In this document: positions 11,514 to 19,432 of the stretch, in pieces
How positions within the stretch are numbered: position 1 is the first letter of the stretch
How the letters are laid out: each line of letters begins with the position of its first letter
Origin: Ramlibacter lithotrophicus
GTDB taxonomy: Bacteria > Pseudomonadota > Gammaproteobacteria > Burkholderiales > Burkholderiaceae_C
Length of the DNA stretch: 64,000 nt
Direction of reading: 5' to 3'
Assembly: GCF_012184415.1 (NCBI RefSeq)
Contig: NZ_VTOX01000006.1
Coordinates: forward strand, 124,001-188,000
Made by a program: the position numbers and the translations under genes
Notes under the pieces: generated by a model
What the model saw: the letters and a program-made list of their open reading frames with translations, nothing else
The model's database searches: none
What the model was told of the DNA's origin: nothing

Positions 11514-12494
11514 ATGCCATTGTCCAGGACCTTGCTCGCGCCCCTGATGGCCGCGCTCGCGATCGCCGGCGCGGCGCCCTGCCTCGCCTTCGACCTGCAA
11601 GGCCACCGCGGCGCGCGCGGCCTCGCGCCGGAAAACACCGTGCCGGCCTTCGAGCGGGCGCTGGAGATCGGCATCACGACGCTGGAGCTGGACGTGGGAG
11701 TCACCGCCGACGGCGTGGTCGTCGTCCTGCACGACCCGTTCCTGAACCCGGCGATCACGCGCGATGCCGCCGGCCACTGGCTGCCCGGCGGACAGGGGCC
11801 CCTGGTGCGGTCGCTGACGCTTGCGCAGGTGCAGGCGCACGACGTCGGACGCATCAGGCCCGATACGGCGTATGCCAGGACATTCCAGGCGCAGGAGGGC
11901 CGCGACGGCGTGCGCGTGCCGACGCTCGCCGCGGTCTTCGAGCGCGTGAAGTCGCTCGCGGCCGACCACGTGCGCTTCAACATCGAGACCAAGCTGAACC
12001 CGCTGCGGCCGCAGGAAACAGTGACGCCCGAAGCGATGACGCGCGCCGTGCTCCGGGTGGTCGCCGACGCCGGTATGGCGCAGCGGGTGGCGATCCAGAG
12101 CTTCGACTGGCGCAGCCTGCAACTGGTACGCCAGCTCGCGCCGTCGATTCCGACGGTCCATCTGACGATCCAGACCGCGAACAACGACAACGTGCGCGAC
12201 GGCGCCTGGACGGCTGGACTGCGCATCGGCGACCACGGCAGCGTGCCCAGGCTGGTGCAGGCCGCCGGCGGCAGGATCTGGTCGCCCAACCAGGGCGCGC
12301 TCACCGAGGCCCTGGTGCGGGACGCGCACTCGCTGGGACTGCAGGTAGTGCCCTGGACGGTCAACGAACCAGCCGACATGGAGCGGCTGATCGCCTGGGG
12401 CGTGGACGGGCTCATCAGCGACTACCCCGACCGCCTGCGCGCCGTGCTCGCAGCCCGGGGCATGCCGCTGCCGCCGCCGGTTCCGGCGAGATAG
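11514..12494 (+). CDS. glpQ: Periplasmic glycerophosphodiester phosphodiesterase
   Basis: 326 residues from the ATG at 11514. The N-terminus MPLSRTLLAPLMAALAIAG ending in APCLAF is a Sec signal peptide. The GDPD catalytic signature follows immediately: GHRGARGLAPENT (first His and Arg, then Glu), ELDVGVTADG and HDP with the second catalytic His. A C-terminal WTVNEPADM and GVDGLISDYPDRL complete the TIM barrel. It hydrolyses glycerophosphodiesters to glycerol 3-phosphate in the periplasm. The symbol reflects the family; orthology to E. coli GlpQ is not proven. Confidence 0.87.
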   Translation: MPLSRTLLAPLMAALAIAGAAPCLAFDLQGHRGARGLAPENTVPAFERALEIGITTLELDVGVTADGVVVVLHDPFLNPAITRDAAGHWLPGGQGPLVRSLTLAQVQAHDVGRIRPDTAYARTFQAQEGRDGVRVPTLAAVFERVKSLAADHVRFNIETKLNPLRPQETVTPEAMTRAVLRVVADAGMAQRVAIQSFDWRSLQLVRQLAPSIPTVHLTIQTANNDNVRDGAWTAGLRIGDHGSVPRLVQAAGGRIWSPNQGALTEALVRDAHSLGLQVVPWTVNEPADMERLIAWGVDGLISDYPDRLRAVLAARGMPLPPPVPAR

Positions 12495-12525
12495 ATCCCG
12501 GACCGGCGCCTTCAGTGGCGCGTGT

Positions 12526-13140
12526 TCAATGCAGCACGCAGTGGCAGTAGACGAACTGCTGGACCGCGCCGGCCGGCGTGCGGTGCTGTTCTGTCAGGCG
12601 GTCCACCAGTTCGAACGAATCCCCGAACTGCGCATGCAGGGCGCCCGGCTCGTAGCGCACCACGGGCAGGCCGCTGCACTGTTCCGGACCCTCGGGGCCG
12701 AACGCGGCCACGATGACATGGCCGCCCGGCCGCACGGCGCGGCGCACCTGCGCGACGTAGGCGGCACGGTCGGCCGGGTCGGTGAGAAAGTGGAACACGG
12801 CCCGGTCATGCCAGATGTCGTAGGCGGCCGGCTCGAGCTGGACGCGGGTGATGTCGCCGGCGATCCAGTGCACGCCCTTCGCGGCGGCCCCCAGGCGCTG
12901 CCGGGCCACCTGGAGGGCCGCGGCCGAGATGTCGAGGACCGTGACGTCGCCCATCCCGTGCAGCAGCAGGTCGTCGACCAGCGTGGAGGCCCCGCCGCCC
13001 ACGTCGATCACGCGCGTGCCGGGGCCGGCGCCGATCCGCCGGATCAGGTCCAGCGACAGCGCGGCATGCGGCTGGTACCAGCTCACCGCGTCGGGCGAGC
13101 GGCTGGCATACACGTGTTCCCAATGGGCGGCCGTTTCCAT
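12526..13140 (-). CDS. Class I SAM-dependent methyltransferase
   Basis: 204 residues from the ATG at 13140, preceded by GGAGGAG. Motif I is VIDVGGGASTL (~residue 45-55) and the acidic loop is VTVLDISAAAL, then GDITR and a WHDRAVFHFLTD core. A beta-strand GGHVIVAAF follows. This is a Rossmann-fold methyltransferase of the UbiE/thiopurine type, acting on an unknown small molecule. It is convergent with the glycerophosphodiesterase gene. Confidence 0.85.
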   Translation of the reverse strand: METAAHWEHVYASRSPDAVSWYQPHAALSLDLIRRIGAGPGTRVIDVGGGASTLVDDLLLHGMGDVTVLDISAAALQVARQRLGAAAKGVHWIAGDITRVQLEPAAYDIWHDRAVFHFLTDPADRAAYVAQVRRAVRPGGHVIVAAFGPEGPEQCSGLPVVRYEPGALHAQFGDSFELVDRLTEQHRTPAGAVQQFVYCHCVLH

Positions 13141-13208
13141 CGACTCCTCCTGCAAGAGAACCGATCTTACGGCCACCGCGGCCGGGCGGGCGAGCGCCCG
13201 GGCTCCGG

Positions 13209-13490
13209 TCAGCGGGTCAGCTTGGCCAGGACGAAGCCGACGACGAAGGCGCCGGCCACCACGGCCAGCGGGTTGGCGCGGACCTGCTCGCGCGCCATGT
13301 CGCCGTATTCCTGCTGCCATCCCATCATCTTCTCGCCGCTGGAGCCGATGGTCTGCTCGAGGCGGTCGACCGCTTCGTGGGCTTTCTGCGCGACGCGGCG
13401 GACGGTGGTCTCGTTGCCGCTGCCGTTCAGGCCGGTGGACCCCATCGACGTGTTCATGCTGCTCATGCTCTCGCTGGTTTCGCTGTTCAT
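13209..13490 (-). CDS. Small ElaB/YqjD-like (DUF883-type) membrane-anchored protein
   Basis: 93 residues, ATG preceded by AGGAAG. The Ser/Met-rich N-terminus leads into a helical segment (VRRVAQKAHEAVDRLEQTIG) and a single C-terminal hydrophobic anchor (ANPLAVVAGAFVVGFVLAKL). That is the layout of ElaB/YqjD/DUF883 proteins, which tether to the inner membrane and, in E. coli YqjD, associate with ribosomes in stationary phase. Family membership is by architecture and is moderately sure. Confidence 0.65.
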   Translation of the reverse strand: MNSETSESMSSMNTSMGSTGLNGSGNETTVRRVAQKAHEAVDRLEQTIGSSGEKMMGWQQEYGDMAREQVRANPLAVVAGAFVVGFVLAKLTR

Positions 13491-13655
13491 GGTGCTTCCT
13501 CTTCTCGGGCTGTCGAAAAAATCGCCAGCGGCGCCGGCGAAACACCACTGTAGGAAGCTCGGCGTCAGCAACGTGTCGGCCAAACCGCCGCAGCGGTTGT
13601 AGGACAATCGCCTGCCGCTGCAAGCGCGGCCGTGCGAACTGCGTATCATCGCGCG

Positions 13656-14042
13656 ATGCTTCGCTGGCTCCTCATCCTCGCAATGGCCGTGCTGCCCTGG
13701 CACGGGTGGGCCGGCGGCGGGCTGGCGGCCGTTCCCGCGCCACTCCAGCAGCAGGCGGCGCAGGCCAGCACGTTCGCCACCGGGTCCTCTCACGAGGCCC
13801 ACCCCGGGCATGCCAGTGCCGACTGCCTGGACGAAGTCGCTGCCGCGGACCACCACGCGGCGGCCGGCACGGATGGCGGCTGCCCGGGCTGCTCCATGTG
13901 TCACTCCTGCTCACCCGTCGGCCTGCCGGCCATGACGGCGGTGCCGCCGGCCGACTCCGCCCCGCCCCAGCGCCTCGCGAGCGCCGCGAGCCGCTTCGCC
14001 AGCGCCGAGCGCCTTCCCGGCCTGAAGCCGCCCATCTCCTGA
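13656..14042 (+). CDS. Small His/Cys-containing exported protein at head of copper operon
   Basis: 128 residues. MLRWLLILAMAVLPWHGWAGG is a signal peptide. The mature part has His clusters (SHEAHPGHAS, ADHHAA) and a Cys cluster CPGCSMCHSC, a plausible metal-binding set. Proteins of this style (CzcI/DUF2946-like) often open heavy-metal efflux operons in Burkholderiales. A copper role is inferred from composition and from the copper genes downstream. I cannot assign a family firmly. Confidence 0.6.
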   Translation: MLRWLLILAMAVLPWHGWAGGGLAAVPAPLQQQAAQASTFATGSSHEAHPGHASADCLDEVAAADHHAAAGTDGGCPGCSMCHSCSPVGLPAMTAVPPADSAPPQRLASAASRFASAERLPGLKPPIS

Positions 14043-14122
14043 CGCCCAAGCCCGAGGTGCGTCCGCTGCCGACATGAAAGGCCGCGGCGGACGCGATGTT
14101 CGTCGTCCAGGGAGAGTCAGTC

Positions 14123-14461
14123 TTGAAGATCATCGTCTTGGCGGCCGCAGCGGCCGCAGCGGCCGCAGCAGCGGGGGGCGCCGCCATGGCCCAGCCATCC
14201 GCCGGTCCGTCCGATCCAGCCGCGCCCGTGCCGGCGTCCGTCCATCGCTCCGTGTTCGAGGGCCTGCCGGCAGGCGTGGAGCAGGAACAGCTGGACTGGA
14301 GAGAGGCCAACGCCGACGTGGCCCGGTTTGCGCGCGGCCATGCCGACTACGTGAAGTGGGAGGAGCAGCAGCTGGGCGGCGCACCGGCGCCATCCGCGGG
14401 CATCGCGCCACCTGCCGGGGCCACCCCACCTGCCCGCCAGCAGGGCCACCGCCATCACTAG
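14123..14461 (+). CDS. Exported small protein with poly-Ala signal peptide (TTG start proposed)
   Basis: I choose the TTG at 14123 because GGGAGAG lies just upstream and translation from there gives a clean signal peptide (MKIIVL, a run of Ala, GGAAMAQP). An in-frame ATG at 14096 would add nine residues and lacks a good ribosome site. The Ala run is encoded by three 9-bp direct repeats. The mature part (~90 residues) is Pro/Ala-rich with EQEQLDWREAN and DYVKWEEQQ and ends in a His-rich tail (GHRHH). It precedes the TolC gene by 10 bases and is probably a periplasmic accessory of the copper operon. Function unknown. Confidence 0.6.
   Translation: MKIIVLAAAAAAAAAAAGGAAMAQPSAGPSDPAAPVPASVHRSVFEGLPAGVEQEQLDWREANADVARFARGHADYVKWEEQQLGGAPAPSAGIAPPAGATPPARQQGHRHH
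14141..14167 (+). repeat. Triple 9-bp tandem repeat in signal peptide
   Basis: GCGGCCGCA three times in a row, encoding Ala-Ala-Ala each time within the hydrophobic core of the small protein's signal peptide. Being a multiple of three, changes in copy number would keep the frame. Confidence 0.85.
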
Positions 14462-14471
14462 GGGCTGCGCG

Positions 14472-15881
14472 ATGGAACACCTGGGAAAAGGACTGGCGCC
14501 GCTGGCGCTCGCCGTGCTGGCGGGCTGCAGCACCGTCTCGCCGGATGCATTGCGCGGGGACGTCGACCGGCTCGCACAAGGCAGGGTCGGCGACGTGGCG
14601 CCGGCGCCGGCCGGCCAGAGCCGGAACGAAGCCGTGCAGGCCCTGCTGGCCAAGGGGCCGCTGGACGCCGCGGCCGCCGTGCGCGTGGCGCTGCTGAACA
14701 GCCAGTCGCTGCAGGCCAGCCTGGCGACCCTGGAAATCAGCGAAGCCGAGCGCGTGCAGGCCGGCATCCTGCCCAATCCGCTGCTCGCGGTCGGTCGGCT
14801 GCGCGAGGACCAGTTCGTCGAGATCGAGCGGCTGATCAGCTTCAACGTGCTGAACCTGGTGACGCTGCCCTGGCGCACCCGTTTCGCCGGCCAGCAGGCC
14901 GAGCTGGCCCGGCTGCGGGCGGCGCAAGTCCTGATCCAGCACGCGGCCGACACCCGCAAGGCCTGGTTCAGCGCCGTCGCCGCGCAGCAGACGGCCAACT
15001 ACCTGCGCGATGCCATGGAAGCCGCCGAAGCCGGCGCGGAACTCGCGCGGCGAATGGCCAAGGTCGGCAACTGGAGCCGCCTGCAGCAGGCGCGGGAGCA
15101 GGCGACGCTCGCCGACATCGCGGCGCAGCTCGCGCGGGCGCGGCAGTCGGCGCTCGCCGAACGCGAGAAGCTCACCCGGCTGATGGGGCTGTGGGGTGCG
15201 CAAGCCCGGTACACCCTGCCCGAACGCCTGCCCGACCTGCCCCGGGAGCTGCCGCAGCGCACCGACGTCGAAGCGCAGGCGCTGCGCGAGCGGCTCGACG
15301 TGCGCGCGGCGAAGGACGAGGCCCGCTACGTGGCGGACTCGCTGGGGTTCACCCGCGTCACCGGCGCGATCAACGTGCTGGAACTCGGGTACCAGCGCAA
15401 CACGACGTTCGACCACGCGAGCGGCCACAAGGAGATCGCCCGCGGTCCGGAAATCGAGGTCACGCTGCCGCTGTTCGACTGGGGCCAGGGGCGCGCCGCC
15501 CGCGCCGAGGCGACGTACCGGCAGGCTGCCGCCAAGGTCGGCGCCGTGGCGGTGCAGGCGCGCAGCGAGGTACGCGAGTCGTGGCATGGCTGGCGCACCA
15601 GCTACGACGTGGCACGCCACTACCGCGACGAGATGGTTCCGCTCGCGAAGTTCATCAACGACGAAACGGTGCTGCGCTACAACGGCATGCTCTCCAGCGT
15701 GTGGGAGTTGCTGCGCGAGGCGCGCAACCACGTGGCCGCCGTGAACGGCGCCATCGCCGCGCAGCGCGACTTCTGGATCGCGGACACCGACCTCAACACC
15801 GCCCTCACCGGCACCTCGCCGGGCGCGCTCGCTGCCATGACCGCCGCCCCCGGACCAGCCGCCGCTGCGCAAGGACACTGA
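14472..15881 (+). CDS. TolC-family outer-membrane efflux lipoprotein
   Basis: 469 residues. The N-terminus ends in the lipobox LAGC (~residue 18), so the mature protein should be a lipoprotein, as for CusC/OprM. The body has the long alternating helices of TolC-family proteins, with the repeat-like blocks VRVALLNSQSLQASLATLEISEAERVQAG and EVTLPLFDWGQGRAARAEA. It should form a trimeric outer-membrane channel. No RND pump or membrane-fusion gene adjoins it, so its inner-membrane partner must be encoded elsewhere. The multicopper oxidase gene starts three bases after the stop. Confidence 0.88.
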   Translation: MEHLGKGLAPLALAVLAGCSTVSPDALRGDVDRLAQGRVGDVAPAPAGQSRNEAVQALLAKGPLDAAAAVRVALLNSQSLQASLATLEISEAERVQAGILPNPLLAVGRLREDQFVEIERLISFNVLNLVTLPWRTRFAGQQAELARLRAAQVLIQHAADTRKAWFSAVAAQQTANYLRDAMEAAEAGAELARRMAKVGNWSRLQQAREQATLADIAAQLARARQSALAEREKLTRLMGLWGAQARYTLPERLPDLPRELPQRTDVEAQALRERLDVRAAKDEARYVADSLGFTRVTGAINVLELGYQRNTTFDHASGHKEIARGPEIEVTLPLFDWGQGRAARAEATYRQAAAKVGAVAVQARSEVRESWHGWRTSYDVARHYRDEMVPLAKFINDETVLRYNGMLSSVWELLREARNHVAAVNGAIAAQRDFWIADTDLNTALTGTSPGALAAMTAAPGPAAAAQGH

Positions 15882-15883
15882 GC

Positions 15884-17272
15884 ATGGACAGAAGAAGATT
15901 CTTCGGTGGCGCCGCGGTCGGCGCGATGGCCGCCGCCTCCGTCGCCAAGGTGGCGATGGCCGCGTTGCCCGAGCCGGTGACCACCGACAGCGCCGACACC
16001 GCGCCGCCGCTGGAGCCGCCGACCGGCCGCCCGTACCGGCCGGTGGTCACCCTCAACGGCTGGACCCTGCCCTGGCGCATGAACAACGGCGTCAAGGAGT
16101 TCCACGTCGTGGCCGAGCCCGTGGTGCGCGAGATCGCGCCCGGCATGAAGGCCAACCTGTGGGGCTACAACGGCCAGAGCCCCGGGCCGACCATCGAGGT
16201 GGTGGAAGGCGACCGGGTGCGCATCTTCGTGACCAACCGGCTGCCGGAACACACCAGCATCCACTGGCACGGGCAGCGCCTGCCCAACGGCATGGACGGG
16301 GTCGGCGGCATCACGCAGCCACAGATCCCGCCCGGCAAGACATTCGTCTACGAGTTCGTCGCCAGCCGGCCCGGCAACTTCATGTACCACCCGCACGCCG
16401 ACGAGATGGTGCAGATGGCGATGGGGATGATGGGCTTCTGGGTGACGCACCCGAAGGGCCGGCATCCGCTGATCGAGACGGTGCAACGCGACTTCTGCTT
16501 CCTCATGGCCTCGTACGACATCGAGCCGGGCAGCGCCACGCCGCGCGTGAACACGATGCTGGACTTCAACCTGTTCACGTTCAACAGCCGCGTCTTTCCC
16601 GGCATCGCGGCGATGAACGTGCGCCAGGGCGACAAGGTGCGCATCCGGATGGGCAATCTCACGATGACCAACCACCCGATCCACCTGCACGGCCATGAAT
16701 TCATGGTCACGGGCACCGACGGCGGGCCGACGCCCAGGCCGGCGCGCTGGCACGAGGTGACGACCGACGTCGCCGTGGGCCAGATGCGCCAGGTGGAATT
16801 CGTGGCCGACGCGCCGGGCGACTGGGCGTTCCACTGCCACAAGAGCCACCACACGATGAACGCGATGGGCCACGACGTGCCGACGATGATCGGCGTCGAG
16901 CACCGCGGCCTGGTCGGCAAGATCCAGAAGCTGGTGCCCGACTACATGGTGATGGGCGAACGCGGCATGGCCGACATGGGCGGCGAGATGGAGATGCCGC
17001 TGCCGGACAACACGCTGCCGATGATGAGCGGGCGGGGCCAGTTCGGACCCGCCGAGATGGGCGGCATGTTCACCCTGGTGAAGGTGCGGCGCGACCAGCG
17101 CCCGGGCGACTTCAGCGACCCCGGCGACTACAGGCATCCGCCAGGCACCGTCGCCTACGAGTTCACCGGCGCGCTGCCCGAACCGGCTCGTGCCGCGGCC
17201 CCGCCCGGCCAGGCGCCGGCGCAGCTGAACGTCCGCAAGCCGAAACCGTCCGGCCATTCCGGCCATCACTGA
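15884..17272 (+). CDS. Tat-exported multicopper oxidase
   Basis: 462 residues. The twin-arginine signal MDRRRFFGGAAVGAMAAASV implies folded export with copper. All four copper-ligand motifs are seen: HWHG, HPHAD, HPIHLHGHEF and HCHKSHHTMNAM (T1 Cys with its flanking His and a Met axial position). The region after HPHAD is Met-rich (EMVQMAMGMMG), and the C-terminal part has Met clusters and a final GHSGHH. The family oxidises Cu(I) to the less toxic Cu(II) in the periplasm (CueO/CopA type). Position between the TolC and cupredoxin genes supports a copper resistance role. Confidence 0.92.
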   Translation: MDRRRFFGGAAVGAMAAASVAKVAMAALPEPVTTDSADTAPPLEPPTGRPYRPVVTLNGWTLPWRMNNGVKEFHVVAEPVVREIAPGMKANLWGYNGQSPGPTIEVVEGDRVRIFVTNRLPEHTSIHWHGQRLPNGMDGVGGITQPQIPPGKTFVYEFVASRPGNFMYHPHADEMVQMAMGMMGFWVTHPKGRHPLIETVQRDFCFLMASYDIEPGSATPRVNTMLDFNLFTFNSRVFPGIAAMNVRQGDKVRIRMGNLTMTNHPIHLHGHEFMVTGTDGGPTPRPARWHEVTTDVAVGQMRQVEFVADAPGDWAFHCHKSHHTMNAMGHDVPTMIGVEHRGLVGKIQKLVPDYMVMGERGMADMGGEMEMPLPDNTLPMMSGRGQFGPAEMGGMFTLVKVRRDQRPGDFSDPGDYRHPPGTVAYEFTGALPEPARAAAPPGQAPAQLNVRKPKPSGHSGHH

Positions 17273-17292
17273 ACACGAAAGGAACTGCATTC

Positions 17293-17814
17293 ATGACATA
17301 CCAGGCAGTGGCCACGGCGGCCATCCTCACGTTCTCCGCAGCCGCGGCGCTGGCCGGGGCCGGCCACCACGGGCACGGGCAAGGGGCCAGGAAGGCCGGC
17401 GTGCCCGCCAGGGAGCAGACGGCGTGGGGCGTGGCCGGCGACGCCAGGGGCGCGCGCACGATCGAGGTGACGATGACCGACGACATGCGGTTCACGCCCC
17501 AGCGCATCCAGGTGCGCCAGGGCGACACCATCCGCTTCGTCGTCCGCAACAACGGAAAGATGCTGCACGAGATGGTGCTGGGGACCAAGGCATCGCTCGA
17601 GGAGCACGCGGCCCTGATGGTGAAGTTTCCCGGCATGGAACACGACGAGCCCTACATGACCCATGTCAAGCCGGGTGCACGCCAGGCGATTGTGTGGAAC
17701 TTCAACCGTCCGGGAGAATTCCACTATGCATGCCTCATAGCCGGTCACTACCAGGCCGGCATGGTCGGCACCATCAGCGTGGTGCCGGCGGGCACAACAA
17801 CCGCAAGGAACTGA
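17293..17814 (+). CDS. Periplasmic cupredoxin (plastocyanin/azurin-like)
   Basis: 173 residues with a signal peptide ending near AAALAGAGHH; GAAAGGAAC lies upstream of the ATG. The single cupredoxin domain (~residues 55-170) shows type-1 copper ligands in the usual order: His in GKMLHEMVLG, then Cys, His and Met in YACLIAGHYQAGM. A His-rich segment (HHGHGHGQG-like) follows the signal. It probably carries copper or electrons to or from the multicopper oxidase. It is embedded in the copper operon and ends two bases before the DUF411 gene. Confidence 0.88.
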   Translation: MTYQAVATAAILTFSAAAALAGAGHHGHGQGARKAGVPAREQTAWGVAGDARGARTIEVTMTDDMRFTPQRIQVRQGDTIRFVVRNNGKMLHEMVLGTKASLEEHAALMVKFPGMEHDEPYMTHVKPGARQAIVWNFNRPGEFHYACLIAGHYQAGMVGTISVVPAGTTTARN

Positions 17815-17815
17815 A

Positions 17816-18313
17816 ATGACCGAGACCACAACGCCCCTCGCATCCCGCCGACGGCTGCTGCTGGCCATGGGGCTGCTGCCGCTCGCCGGCGCCGTGCACG
17901 CCGCCGCGCCGGCCGCCGCCCTGCCGCCGGTGGAGGTCTGGAAGGAGCCGACCTGCGGCTGCTGCAAGGACTGGATCGCCCACATGGAGGCCAACGGCTT
18001 CAAGGTGTTCGTCAACACCGGCGGCACGCAGGCGGCCAAGCAGCGGCTCGGCATTCCGCAGGACATGGGGTCGTGCCACACGGCCAAGGTCGGCGGGTAT
18101 GCCCTCGAAGGACATGTGCCGGCGAAGGACATCAAGCGCCTGCTCAAGGAAAAGCCCAATGCCGTGGGCCTGGCCGCACCGGGCATGCCGATCGGATCGC
18201 CCGGCATGGACACGCCGGCCTACAACGGCAAGAAGAACCCGTACAACGTGATGCTGATCGCGAAGAACGGGAAGCACACCGTCTACCAGAAATACGAAGG
18301 AAACAACCTGTGA
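17816..18313 (+). CDS. DUF411 periplasmic metal-binding protein
   Basis: 165 residues. An N-terminal signal (SRRRLLLAMGLLPLAGAVHA) has a double-Arg start, so Tat or Sec export is possible. The mature protein begins with the DUF411 core VWKEPTCGCCKDWIAHM, carrying a CGCC motif. A later Cys-His (GSCHTAKVGGY) and GMPIGSPGM follow. DUF411 proteins are copper/silver-linked and usually sit in cop/cus operons; the exact role is not known. The stop overlaps the GTG start of the CusF-like gene. Confidence 0.87.
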   Translation: MTETTTPLASRRRLLLAMGLLPLAGAVHAAAPAAALPPVEVWKEPTCGCCKDWIAHMEANGFKVFVNTGGTQAAKQRLGIPQDMGSCHTAKVGGYALEGHVPAKDIKRLLKEKPNAVGLAAPGMPIGSPGMDTPAYNGKKNPYNVMLIAKNGKHTVYQKYEGNNL

Positions 18314-18669
18314 AGAACGTCCACGCCATCCTCATCGCCGCGGCCACGGCCGCCATTGCCGCCGCCTCGCTGCCGGCCCGTGCCCAGAGCCACGCCCACG
18401 GACACGACGCGCCGGCGAAGGCAGTCAAGGTCGCGGACACCGCTGGCGAGCTGAGCGAGGGCGAAGTCCGCAAGGTGGACAAGGCGGGCAAGAAGATCAC
18501 CCTGCGCCATGGGCCCCTGAAGAACCTCGACATGCCGCCCATGACCATGGTGTTCCAGGTCGGCGATCCGGCCATGCTGGACAAGGTCAAGGCCGGCGAC
18601 AAGGTGCGCTTCGTCGCGGCGAACCCGGGCGGCAAGCTGACCATCACCCGGATCGAAGCGGCCAGGTAG
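18310..18669 (+). CDS. CusF-like periplasmic copper-binding protein
   Basis: 119 residues, GTG start overlapping the preceding stop (GTGA). A signal peptide is cut near PARAQS, followed by a short His-rich stretch. The CusF domain (~residues 40-118) contains LRHGPLKNLDMPPMTM. It keeps the His and both Met ligands of E. coli CusF, but Met replaces the Trp that caps the Cu(I) site. CusF-type proteins chaperone Cu(I)/Ag(I) in the periplasm. It is the last structural gene before the regulators. Confidence 0.85.
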   Translation: MKNVHAILIAAATAAIAAASLPARAQSHAHGHDAPAKAVKVADTAGELSEGEVRKVDKAGKKITLRHGPLKNLDMPPMTMVFQVGDPAMLDKVKAGDKVRFVAANPGGKLTITRIEAAR

Positions 18670-18693
18670 ACGGCCCACCGCAGAGGCGCCCTG

Positions 18694-18721
18694 GATGGGT
18701 CCGGCCATTGCCGGGCCCATC
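18694..18721 (+). terminator. Strong hairpin between cusF-like and cusR-like genes
   Basis: GATGGGTCCGGC and GCCGGGCCCATC form a 12-bp stem (one U-G pair in RNA) around a CATT loop. No T-run follows, so this may be an attenuator or mRNA-processing element between the copper structural genes and their regulator rather than a full Rho-independent terminator. Confidence 0.5.
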
Positions 18722-18754
18722 ACGCCTGCCGGGCGGCGCGAGGCAAGGAGGGAC

Positions 18755-19432
18755 ATGAAGATCCTGGTCATCGAAGACGAGGTCAAGGCCGCGGCGTACA
18801 TCCGCCAGGGCCTGGCCGAGAGCGGCCATGCGGTCGACGTCGCGCACAACGGCACCGACGGCCTGCACGCGGCCGCCACCGGCGACCATGACCTCGTGAT
18901 CCTCGACGTCCAGTTGCCCGGCATCGACGGCTTTGCCGTGCTCTCCGCGCTGCGCACCTCGAAGCAGGTGCCCGTGCTGATGCTCACGGCGCGCGGCAAG
19001 ACCGACGACAAGGTGCGCGGCTTCGACCTGGGCGCCGACGACTACCTGGTCAAGCCCTTCCAGTTCCCCGAGCTGCTGGCCCGGGTGCGTGCGCTGCTCA
19101 AACGCGGACAGCCGGCGCACGCCGATCCGGTGGTGCGGGTGGCCGACCTCGAGCTCGACGCCGTACGGCACCGGGCCACCCGGGGCGGCCAGCGCATCGA
19201 CCTCACCGCCAAGGAATTCGCCCTGCTCACGCTCCTCAGCCAGCGCAGCGGCGAGGTGCTCTCCCGCACGCAGATCGCCTCGCTGGTCTGGGACATCCAT
19301 TTCGACTCCGACAGCAATGTCGTCGAGGTCGCGGTGCGCCGGCTGCGCTCCAAGATCGACGACCCCTTTCCCGAAAAGCTGATCCACACCGTGCGTGGGG
19401 TCGGCTACGTGCTGGAGCGGCGCGACGAGTGA
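18755..19432 (+). CDS. cusR: Heavy-metal response regulator (CusR/CopR type)
   Basis: 225 residues, ATG behind AAGGAGG. The receiver domain (1-~115) has IEDE, the phospho-Asp in LVILDVQLPG (~51) and the Lys of LVKPF. The C-terminal OmpR-type winged helix has DLTAKEFALLTLLSQRSGEVLSR and VEVAVRRLRSKID. It belongs to the CusR/CopR/SilR group of copper/silver-responsive activators. The kinase gene overlaps its stop (GTGA). A matching binding site is seen upstream of the DUF2933-copA operon. Confidence 0.88.
   Translation: MKILVIEDEVKAAAYIRQGLAESGHAVDVAHNGTDGLHAAATGDHDLVILDVQLPGIDGFAVLSALRTSKQVPVLMLTARGKTDDKVRGFDLGADDYLVKPFQFPELLARVRALLKRGQPAHADPVVRVADLELDAVRHRATRGGQRIDLTAKEFALLTLLSQRSGEVLSRTQIASLVWDIHFDSDSNVVEVAVRRLRSKIDDPFPEKLIHTVRGVGYVLERRDE

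Noticed and set aside
12495..12525. GCGCC/GGCGC dyad between the glycerophosphodiesterase and methyltransferase genes as a terminator
   Set aside because: The stem is only five base pairs and has no T-run on either strand.
12526..13623. Long N-terminal extension of the methyltransferase
   Set aside because: The GGAGGAG ribosome site and domain start at 13140 are clear; the extension is antisense to the small DUF883-like gene region and Arg-rich.
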